Shown: positions 1-4,764 of the stretch, one piece after another
Layout: every line of letters begins with the position of its first letter
How positions within the stretch are numbered: the first letter of the stretch is position 1
DNA from: an uncultured Thermoanaerobacteraceae bacterium
GTDB taxonomy: Bacteria > Bacillota > DSM-12270 > Thermacetogeniales > Thermacetogeniaceae
Direction: 5' to 3'
DNA length: 5,260 nucleotides
Assembly: GCA_937914965.1 (NCBI GenBank)
Contig: CALGIY010000123.1
Coordinates: 1 to 5,260 of the forward strand
Made by a program: the position numbers and the translations under genes
The notes under the pieces: generated by a model
The model's input: only the letters and a program-made list of their open reading frames with translations
The model's database searches: none
Told to the model about the DNA's origin: nothing

Positions 1-91
1 CCAGCGGGACACAGCGAAGTGCGGACAAAAAATGGGGTCAGGCTTGCTTTATTGCCTTTTTGCGTGAAAAACCAAGCGTTTCCCGGGCTTT
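1..91. other. Left-edge non-coding stretch with repeat-like sequence
   Basis: Downstream of the endonuclease stop there is no supported gene. The stretch contains GCGGGACACAGC, GTGCGGACAAAAAATGGGG and TCAGGCTTGCTTTATTGCC. These resemble, from memory, intergenic repeats of the same bacterial group, but no second copy occurs in this window to prove it. A 4-bp AGGC/GCCT hairpin (43-60) and a 4-bp AAGC/GCTT hairpin (75-91), the latter followed by T5 on the minus strand, are too weak to call as the R-M terminator. Confidence 0.3.
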
Positions 92-1381
92 TCATCTCTG
101 CAGATCCAAAATCCAGTTGATCCACCCTGCCACAGTGGATGCTCGCCTGCGGAAAGTACTTTCAGCCCTAATTTGATAAAGGTTGGACTTGGCCATAATA
201 TCGACTATTTCACTCATCGAAGGCATTCCACCCCGCTGCAGATAAAGACGCAGTGTCTCATTGAACACCCTATGTCTTAATACAGCTTCAACAAATCTCA
301 ATTGCCTTGCCTTGTACTTTGAATGAATAACTTTCCGGCCTTGCCCTGTCAACGAAAACAATATTTCACTGTTTTCTCTGCGTTTATCTATCAACCCCAA
401 ATATCGCCCTGCGTCCGTATAATAGTTTGTCTGTCTAGGATCAAAAGCAAAATTTAAAGTTATATTGTCCCTTGTCATTCCACCCTGTGCAAGCAATTCG
501 CAGAGGTTAATCACCCGTCTGAAGCTGTCGGCCTGCGGGAAGGCTACTTCCGGTTCTTCGACAATCCTTGCCCTGTTTAATACATCGACAATATCGTCTA
601 GCCTCATATCGACCGCTTCTACACTGTAATTCTTCTGTTTAACCAGAGCTAGGGAGTTATAACTGCCCGGGTCTTGGAACTCGTACTCGTAGAGACTGAA
701 AATACCGTTGGAATAAACCATGAACACCGGTGTAATTCTCTTTGAAATCTTGCCGCTCCAAAGCCTATAAGGGTAATACAACTGGCGAATTAGAAAATCG
801 TCTGAAATGTAGTTTTTGGCTTCAATCAGTGCCAGCTGTTTACTGCCCTCGTAGCCGCCATCTATCTCCAGTTGTGAATTTACTACATTGACCTCAACAT
901 TGGAGTTTGTTGATGTATTTTGTATATAAAAGGAGAAGGTGCCGGAACTCATTCTGCCGTTTACCGCAGGCATTAACTCCTCATCTTCCAAAAAGTCTGC
1001 CAGCATGTTGGATACATAGGCACAGTTGATGGCCATCGATTCGCTGGTTATATTCTCATAATCAATGCTCTCGATGTACTCCGGGAAGGATATTCGTGTA
1101 ATTTCATCGTCCAACTGCTCGAAATCTCTGTAGGCTTCAAAATTGGAAATAATGTAGCAGCCTCTCGTAATAGGAAGGATGGCCAGGTTGTTATCGGCAA
1201 AGAGCCTGGGAAGGTTGATCCGGTGGTCAAATTTGGTCATCAACCTTGCCTCTCTGAATTCGTTAATCTGGGATGCGGTAATTTCGAAATACCCGCTGCG
1301 CTCTATATGCTCCAATATCTTGTACTTGCAAAATAACTGAGCCCAAGCCTTATCGTTTTTCGTTACTTCACTGCCGCTCAA
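92..1381 (-). CDS. Type II restriction endonuclease, PD-(D/E)XK fold (DUF6997-like)
   Basis: This 429-residue protein is the likely nuclease of a type II restriction-modification pair, cutting unmethylated DNA. Residues about 145-200 carry a plausible PD-(D/E)XK core: GRMSSGTFSF (142-151), then EIDGG with D174, then IEAK with E187 and K189, followed by RQLYYPYR (199-206) with Q200. The N-terminal ~130 residues have no motif I can name. The C-terminus (about 285-429) is helical and basic, ending in RRRASTVAGWINWI, which looks like a winged-helix DNA-binding tail and recalls the DUF6997 type of restriction enzyme (from memory). The start is TTG. The first upstream in-frame codon but one is a stop, no ATG occurs before residue 48, and a GGTGAT ribosome binding site lies just upstream. 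The gene overlaps the methyltransferase end by 14 bases, which implies translational coupling, with the methylase made first. No frameshift is visible, so it appears intact. The cut site cannot be read from the sequence. Confidence 0.85.
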   Translation of the reverse strand: MSGSEVTKNDKAWAQLFCKYKILEHIERSGYFEITASQINEFREARLMTKFDHRINLPRLFADNNLAILPITRGCYIISNFEAYRDFEQLDDEITRISFPEYIESIDYENITSESMAINCAYVSNMLADFLEDEELMPAVNGRMSSGTFSFYIQNTSTNSNVEVNVVNSQLEIDGGYEGSKQLALIEAKNYISDDFLIRQLYYPYRLWSGKISKRITPVFMVYSNGIFSLYEYEFQDPGSYNSLALVKQKNYSVEAVDMRLDDIVDVLNRARIVEEPEVAFPQADSFRRVINLCELLAQGGMTRDNITLNFAFDPRQTNYYTDAGRYLGLIDKRRENSEILFSLTGQGRKVIHSKYKARQLRFVEAVLRHRVFNETLRLYLQRGGMPSMSEIVDIMAKSNLYQIRAESTFRRRASTVAGWINWILDLQR

Positions 1382-2210
1382 AATTCATCACCAAAACTTC
1401 GTCAACTTCCCCCCGCTTATCGGCTCTAGAATTGATGGCCCTTTTCGCTTGGATCACTTCTATTTTGTAATCTTTGTAAAGATCCTTGATAAAATCTGTA
1501 GCCGAGTTTGATAAAAGGAATTTGACTCCCTTCTTATTCAGCTTGTCACATGTCTTTTTAAGTCTGACTTGCTCATCCCGGTCAAAGCCGCCCTTGTCGT
1601 AGCCTGTAAAACTTGCGGTTTCAGAAACCGGATCATATGGAGGGTCGAGGTAAACAAAAGCCCCTTTTCTCGACCTTTTTAGCACCTCCGCAAAATCCTG
1701 ACAAGTAAACCTGATTTTGGACTTGTTGAAATAACTGCTTACAGCCATTAAAGTGGTTTCGTTTACAATATTTGGGTTCTTGTAATTCCCAAAGGGTGCG
1801 TTGTACTCTCCGGCCTTATTAACGCGAAATAACCCATTGTAGCAGGTCTTATTCAGAAAAATAATCCTTGATGCTTTTTCAACCGGGGTCATCTTATTGT
1901 ACCTCTGCTTATCCCGGTCCAACTCTCGTACCTTGTAGAAATAATCTTCATCATTCTTGTGTTTATTCAGGTCCTCAATTAATTCCTCAACATTGTCCCT
2001 AATAACCTCGTAAATGTTCATTAATTCGTTGTTTATGTCGTTTACAACAGCCTTCTTTGGCTGCAGCTCAAATAAAACCGCACCACCGCCAAGAAAAGGT
2101 TCATAATACGTGGAAAAGGTTTCGGGCACATATTTTGTTATCTGGTCTAGTATCTGGCGCTTCCCACCGACCCATTTTACAACAGGCGCAACCAACTTAT
2201 TTTTAGCCAC
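1368..2210 (-). CDS. Dam-family (D12 class) DNA adenine-N6 methyltransferase
   Basis: The enzyme transfers a methyl group from S-adenosylmethionine to the N6 of adenine in a short target, protecting host DNA from the adjacent nuclease. The 280 residues show the alpha-class order in full: motif X KWVGGKRQ (12-19), motif I EPFLGGG (37-43) for cofactor binding, NDIN (57-60), the conserved LNKTCYNGLFRVN block (119-131), catalytic motif IV DPPY (189-192), and a C-terminal INSRADKRGEVDEVLV block (259-274). Length and motifs match the DpnM/MboI/EcoDam group, many of which methylate GATC. GATC is the best guess, but relatives also recognise other sites. The start is GTG, preceded by a GAGGGG ribosome binding site about seven bases away. 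The gene is first in a two-gene operon and its TGA lies inside the nuclease gene. It could in principle be an orphan Dam, but the overlap with a nuclease argues for R-M. Confidence 0.95.
   Translation of the reverse strand: MAKNKLVAPVVKWVGGKRQILDQITKYVPETFSTYYEPFLGGGAVLFELQPKKAVVNDINNELMNIYEVIRDNVEELIEDLNKHKNDEDYFYKVRELDRDKQRYNKMTPVEKASRIIFLNKTCYNGLFRVNKAGEYNAPFGNYKNPNIVNETTLMAVSSYFNKSKIRFTCQDFAEVLKRSRKGAFVYLDPPYDPVSETASFTGYDKGGFDRDEQVRLKKTCDKLNKKGVKFLLSNSATDFIKDLYKDYKIEVIQAKRAINSRADKRGEVDEVLVMNFERQ
1382..1395 (-). promoter_or_regulatory. Ribosome binding site fixing the TTG start of the endonuclease
   Basis: Read on the minus strand, GGTGATG lies just before the TTG at 1381-1379, within the last codons of the methyltransferase (V-M-N-F-E-R-Q). 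Because an in-frame TGA lies two codons upstream, TTG is the first possible start, and this weak-to-moderate site is what supports it. A weak start codon with a site embedded in the methylase gene would keep nuclease output low relative to methylase. That last point is inference. Confidence 0.5.
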
Positions 2211-2366
2211 TTTTTACCCCTCAATTTGCATTTTACCTAAAATAAAACAAAAAAGTCGAACAGTCATTGATAGTGAATCTTCAATGCTTCGATGGACTTC
2301 AAAACTTATGTTCTGGTTCTTTATTATCAATTCGGCAGAACCCGTTTAAAATCCTACCTGAAATGT
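2211..2366 (-). other. Leader region upstream of the R-M operon
   Basis: This AT-rich gap lies between the terminator of the membrane-protein gene and the GTG of the methyltransferase, and must contain the R-M promoter if the operon is transcribed alone. On the minus strand a GAGGGG ribosome binding site precedes the GTG, and a TAAAAT hexamer occurs about 25 bases upstream of the GTG. Its best -35 match (TTCGAC) is 19 bases away, so I do not call a promoter with confidence. Two adjacent 8-base direct repeats (plus-strand CTTCAATG then CTTCGATG, 2279-2294) are the only other structure seen. Short open frames on the plus strand here have no coding signal and are not annotated. Confidence 0.4.
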
Positions 2367-2400
2367 AAAAACGGGGTGCCACCTTCGTCCCCGGACACCC
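2367..2400 (-). terminator. Repeat-derived rho-independent terminator of the membrane-protein gene
   Basis: On the minus strand, GGGTGTCC (2400-2393) pairs with GGCACCC (2380-2374), with one bulged base, around a 12-base loop containing GGGGACGAAGG. The stem is followed at 2371-2367 by TTTTT. It sits about 40 bases after the TAA of the membrane-protein gene, the right place for its terminator. The loop sequence resembles the GGGGACGG core of the repeats at 3283 and 3449, so a dispersed repeat seems to have been used as a terminator. The stem is imperfect and the T run short, so efficiency is uncertain. Confidence 0.55.
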
Positions 2401-2438
2401 ACGATTCCATCAGTCAACTTATAGATGACTCTACAATC

Positions 2439-3137
2439 TTATTTATTATTAAGTATTCTTTGAAATCTATCGATATATCGTTGATCAAAATCTACTAAAT
2501 GAAGATATTTATCTGATGAAACCTTTGAAACTCCCATTTTCATGATTTTCTCATCCATCATCTCAATTTCCTCATAAGTATCGAGATATTGAAAATCATT
2601 ATGCAATTCTCCTAAGTCCATTAGATTAATTTCTTTACCATCACTAAACTTAACCTTATAGAAAAACTGCCCCTTGTCACTTATAAAAGGTATTCTCTTA
2701 TTATAAACCCCTGTATTAACTGACACGATGTCAGTATAAGAATACTGAGTTCCCATAGGATTAATTGGCGAATATAGTTTAATATTGTCATTTGTTATTA
2801 CCGTTAAATTTGTAATGAACATATACATTATTAGAAAGCCACATATAGAAATTGGGGCTTTGTATTTTTTTATGGAGCTGGCAATTTCCTCTTTAGCCAT
2901 ATCCTTATCTTTTGTTTTAATAAATTTAACAAGCCTTGTAGCTGCCGCAGCAGCAATAATAATAACAATAAAATACACAATTCTACCTAAAGGGGAATTA
3001 TGTAATGCAAAGAAATATTCTTTTGGCACATAAATAAGTCTTTGTATTAGATCGAGTGAAAAAAAGAGCACAAATAATCCTACTATATAAGATGCTATCC
3101 ACAGTACTGCCGTTGAAATCCAATTTACTAGTTTCAA
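2439..3137 (-). CDS. Orphan three-helix membrane protein with extracytoplasmic C-terminal domain
   Basis: I do not recognise the family. With the TTG start chosen here the protein has 232 residues. It has three hydrophobic helices, at about 7-29 (ISTAVLWIASYIVGLFVLFF), 51-69 (including FIVIIIAAAAA) and 94-114 (ISICGFLIMYMFITNL). A lysine-rich loop between helices 2 and 3 (FIKTKDKDMAKEEIASSIKKYK) should be cytoplasmic by the positive-inside rule. That places the roughly 118-residue C-terminal part, which looks beta-rich at first (YSYTDIVSVNTGVY, FFYKVKFSDGKEINLMDLG) and then helical, outside. There is no catalytic motif. The longest frame starts at GTG 3224, but that codon lies in a terminator with no ribosome binding site. 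TTG 3137 follows GGAGAGGAG with six-base spacing and a promoter at 3178-3205. Sample 60-base lines count about 30-33% GC against 47-52% in most neighbouring genes, suggesting separate acquisition. It is flanked by its own promoter and terminator, so it is not co-transcribed with SIR2 or R-M. Confidence 0.7.
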   Translation of the reverse strand: MKLVNWISTAVLWIASYIVGLFVLFFSLDLIQRLIYVPKEYFFALHNSPLGRIVYFIVIIIAAAAATRLVKFIKTKDKDMAKEEIASSIKKYKAPISICGFLIMYMFITNLTVITNDNIKLYSPINPMGTQYSYTDIVSVNTGVYNKRIPFISDKGQFFYKVKFSDGKEINLMDLGELHNDFQYLDTYEEIEMMDEKIMKMGVSKVSSDKYLHLVDFDQRYIDRFQRILNNK

Positions 3138-3153
3138 AATTATCTCCTCTCCT
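3138..3153 (-). promoter_or_regulatory. Strong ribosome binding site deciding the membrane-protein start
   Basis: The minus strand reads AGGAGAGGAG, then six bases, then TTG at 3137-3135. This doubled Shine-Dalgarno-like sequence is the only good one near the 5' end of the frame. No comparable site precedes the GTG at 3224. It is the main reason for choosing the shorter 232-residue product. Confidence 0.65.
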
Positions 3154-3177
3154 GACAAAAACAATAGCACAGCGATT

Positions 3178-3205
3178 ATTATACCCGCTGTCCCGAATAT
3201 CTCAA
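3178..3205 (-). promoter_or_regulatory. Sigma-A-type promoter for the membrane-protein gene
   Basis: On the minus strand a -35 box TTGAGA (3205-3200, 5 of 6 to consensus) is followed after 16 bases by a perfect -10 box TATAAT (3183-3178). A transcript starting about seven bases further on would have a leader of roughly 30-35 bases carrying the GGAGAGGAG site before TTG 3137. The promoter lies inside the longest open frame, so the codons upstream of 3137 are probably not translated. Confidence 0.7.
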
Positions 3206-3214
3206 AATAGGAAT

Positions 3215-3238
3215 AAAAAAGCACCTCACAGGAGATGC
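3215..3238 (-). terminator. Rho-independent terminator downstream of the SIR2/repeat region
   Basis: The minus strand reads GCATCTC-CTGT-GAGGTGC followed by TTTTTT. The two arms form a 7-bp stem with one G-U pair, closed by a four-base loop, and the T tract lies at 3220-3215. It would stop transcripts coming from the SIR2 gene and the repeat-rich region, insulating the downstream membrane-protein promoter at 3178-3205. There is no T tract on the other side, so it reads as one-directional. Confidence 0.75.
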
Positions 3239-3282
3239 CATTATCACTTCAAAGAAAAAACGCTGCAGGATCAAGGGCCGGT

Positions 3283-3307
3283 GGACACCGGGACGGTTCC
3301 GCTGTCC
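3283..3307 (+). repeat. Dispersed repeat type A, copy 1
   Basis: This 25-base element begins GGACA, contains the core GGGACGGTTC and ends TGTCC, so its ends are inverted. A neighbouring palindrome CCGGTG-GA-CACCGG (3278-3291) overlaps its left end. The same layout recurs at 3449. From memory, elements with this core are abundant between genes in Desulfotomaculum-like Firmicutes. Confidence 0.65.
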
Positions 3308-3373
3308 AGTAATATAAAAACTAGGTCAACGCAGTGGAAATACCATAACCCCTGCCTGGTTTTTCCCATCTCT

Positions 3374-3393
3374 TCCCAGGTGCCTGTCACCAT
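3374..3393 (+). repeat. Dispersed repeat type B, copy 1
   Basis: The element reads TCCCAGGTGCCTGTCACCAT and has a small inverted repeat, GGTG-CCTGT-CACC. A second copy follows at a 28-base period (3402) and a third at 3657 overlaps the end of the SIR2 gene. Confidence 0.7.
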
Positions 3394-3401
3394 CCATAAT
3401 A

Positions 3402-3421
3402 TCCCAGGTACCTGTCACCAT
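3402..3421 (+). repeat. Dispersed repeat type B, copy 2
   Basis: This copy is identical to the one at 3374 except for one G-to-A change (GGTACC in place of GGTGCC). The eight bases between the two copies are CCATAATA, so the pair is a close tandem. Confidence 0.7.
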
Positions 3422-3448
3422 CTAGTTCCCTGATAATTCAACACAGAC

Positions 3449-3473
3449 GGACACGGGGTCGGTTCTGGTGTCC
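3449..3473 (+). repeat. Dispersed repeat type A, copy 2
   Basis: The element starts GGACAC and ends GTGTCC, a perfect 6-bp inverted end, with GGGGTCGGTTCTG between. It is 25 bases long, like the copy at 3283, and could fold into a hairpin in either transcript. Confidence 0.65.
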
Positions 3474-3560
3474 ATTAAATTATTGCAAGTAGTCAGTAGG
3501 TGGGACTAAGCGATTAGCTGTTGGAAAGGCGGGATACTGGGGAAAACACGGAGAAAATAG

Positions 3561-3584
3561 ATCAGGGGATCAGTTCTGGCGTCC
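3561..3584 (+). repeat. Dispersed repeat type A, decayed copy 3
   Basis: The stretch ends GGGGATCAGTTCTGGCGTCC, matching the right two-thirds of the copy at 3449 with a few substitutions. The GGACAC left end has been lost. It appears to be an eroded member of the same family. Confidence 0.45.
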
Positions 3585-3656
3585 ACCAAATTAAATCTCT
3601 TCCAAACAGCAATAAGACAATAAAGCAAACCTGGTACCGTTAAACCATCCAGTTTA

Positions 3657-3675
3657 TCCCAGGTGCCTGTCACCA
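3657..3675 (+). repeat. Dispersed repeat type B, copy 3, overlapping the SIR2 stop codon
   Basis: The element is identical to the one at 3374 over TCCCAGGTGCCTGTCACCA. On the minus strand its first bases TGGTGA encode the final tryptophan and the TGA of the SIR2 gene, so the repeat boundary coincides with the gene end. Confidence 0.7.
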
Positions 3676-4671
3676 GTCACTGGCGAATTCCTCAAAGCTT
3701 ATATCGGTATAATTGACATTTGTCCCCAAAAACCTTTGGTAACGGTCTTTTTCGTCGGTTATTGATTCTTCTGTTTTACCGGAGTAGTTATTAACAACGG
3801 TGATGGCCAGCTGACCATCATAGTGAGTTTGGATACGCTTGATCAAATATTTGATGTGCATATCTGCTTCCGGGAAGGAATAACCGCAGAAAATCAGGTG
3901 CTGCACCTCTCTTAAGGCGAGTTCTGCTTGGTTCCAGACCATTCCCAGGTGAACATTGCTTATGTTTTTGAAATAAGTCGGGGGTACAATTAAAGTCGAA
4001 TATTGGGAACCGCACCTGCTGCAAGATGAGGGCAGCGCTGCCATCTGAAAAGGTGCCAAATTTACAGTACTGCAGGCCGGACAGTACATCCAGTTGAGGG
4101 AGCCATGCAGTTTGTAGAGTTTTATCGAATTACCTGCCGCCATCCTTGGCTCCGGCCGCTCTGGTTCTGCAAATTCTATCCCATAGTCCACATCTATTCC
4201 CGGTATGAAGGACAGGGAATTATCGATCAGGGTATCATAATTAGTACTGATCACTACTACGTCACTAATTTCGCCGCTTTTCGCCAAATTCTTTGCAAGC
4301 TGTCTGTGGTAGCTGTTGGGTCGGTCCAGTTTGTCCTTGATCACATCGGTCATCAATCTGACCAGATAATGCCTCAGCAAGCGTATTTTACTGCTTTCCA
4401 GTTCCCTAAATGTCTCATCCCTGGCAGCAGCAAGGTCCAGTACACCAATTGCCTCTTCAAATGTAGGAAATACTGTTTCATCTAAATCACTTCCAGTGAC
4501 ATCAATACCAAACACCACCTGAAAATAGTCCCGCAGCTCTCGATCCACCTGCGGCAGTTCAGCTGACATCATCCCCCTCAGCTTCTTGAAATACATCCCA
4601 AATATCTCACTTTGCACAGGAACTCCATCTGCTTTTGACGCCCCTGCCCCTAAAAATAACGCTGTCTTCAC
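3670..4671 (-). CDS. SIR2-family protein with zinc-binding cysteines, candidate defence NADase
   Basis: This 333-residue protein has a complete Rossmann-type SIR2 domain. Visible motifs are GAGAS (8-12) for NAD+ binding, TNYD (143-146) with the conserved Asn, KLHGSLNW (187-194) with the catalytic His189, a zinc knuckle CPAC (197-200) plus CSRC (217-220), IVPP (228-231), and CGYSFPEAD (262-270). An inserted helical segment (about 25-130) separates the first two motifs. Classical sirtuins deacylate lysines, whereas SIR2 domains in anti-phage systems (Thoeris ThsA, DSR, SIR2-HerA, SIR2-Argonaute) hydrolyse NAD+ through the same Asn/His pair. Position beside an R-M system favours the second role, but that is inference. 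No second domain or partner gene is present, which is unusual for the known systems. The start is GTG, with GGTGAT eight bases upstream. The stop lies in a dispersed repeat. Base composition is close to that of the nitroreductase side. Confidence 0.85.
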   Translation of the reverse strand: MKTALFLGAGASKADGVPVQSEIFGMYFKKLRGMMSAELPQVDRELRDYFQVVFGIDVTGSDLDETVFPTFEEAIGVLDLAAARDETFRELESSKIRLLRHYLVRLMTDVIKDKLDRPNSYHRQLAKNLAKSGEISDVVVISTNYDTLIDNSLSFIPGIDVDYGIEFAEPERPEPRMAAGNSIKLYKLHGSLNWMYCPACSTVNLAPFQMAALPSSCSRCGSQYSTLIVPPTYFKNISNVHLGMVWNQAELALREVQHLIFCGYSFPEADMHIKYLIKRIQTHYDGQLAITVVNNYSGKTEESITDEKDRYQRFLGTNVNYTDISFEEFASDW

Positions 4672-4764
4672 CAGATCACATCACCCAACAATGTTATCTG
4701 CTATAAGCCCCAAGTTTATGCAGCACTGTTTTTTGCTATACTAGATTCAAAGGAGGTTTTTTAC
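4672..4764. promoter_or_regulatory. Divergent intergenic region between the SIR2 and nitroreductase genes
   Basis: These 93 bases must carry start signals for both directions. On the plus side a clear extended -10 box and an AGGAGG site serve the nitroreductase gene. On the minus side only the GGTGAT site before the SIR2 GTG is evident. I find no pair of boxes good enough to call a SIR2 promoter. No operator-like palindrome stands out. Confidence 0.5.
4734..4742 (+). promoter_or_regulatory. Extended -10 promoter of the nitroreductase gene
   Basis: TTGCTATACT contains TGC-TATACT, an extended -10 (TGN followed by 5 of 6 bases of TATAAT, at 4737-4742). The -35 region is poor (TTTATG at 4715-4720), as is common for extended -10 promoters. 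Initiation around 4749 would give a very short leader beginning at the ribosome binding site AGGAGG (4751-4756). Confidence 0.55.

Larger units (their letters stand above)
3239..3669. other. Repeat-rich non-coding region between terminator and SIR2 gene
   Basis: About 430 bases hold no gene I can support on either strand. A plus-strand open frame running from the membrane-protein region into this stretch translates into low-complexity sequence with no recognisable domain. The content is a cluster of short dispersed repeats, listed separately. They are three GGACAC...GTGTCC elements (3283, 3449 and a decayed one near 3561) and three GGTGCCTGTCACC elements (3374, 3402, 3657). No transposase remnant or tRNA is visible. 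Confidence 0.6.

Noticed and set aside
40..94. Possible rho-independent terminator of the restriction endonuclease gene
   Set aside because: The best hairpins have only 4-bp stems with 9-10 base loops, and in one case the T run is displaced by several bases. Not strong enough to annotate.
1048..1230. Minus-strand 60-codon frame inside the endonuclease gene
   Set aside because: It is an alternative frame within a well-supported gene, without its own RBS or motif.
2110..2498. Two plus-strand frames over the R-M leader and membrane-protein end
   Set aside because: They cross a terminator hairpin and the methylase start, have no good RBS and no domain, and the overlapping minus-strand genes explain the openness.
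3374..3421. Possible CRISPR array from two 20-base repeats at a 28-base period
   Set aside because: There are only two units with an 8-base gap, far below a spacer length, and the third copy is 235 bases away. The pattern fits dispersed repeats.
3056..3433. Plus-strand open frame of 125 codons
   Set aside because: It is antisense to the membrane-protein promoter and 5' end, runs through several repeats, has no RBS support and no recognisable domain.
4105..4485. Plus-strand open frame of 126 codons inside the SIR2 gene
   Set aside because: It is antisense to the conserved TNYD and insert region of SIR2, and its translation has no family features, so it is a shadow frame.
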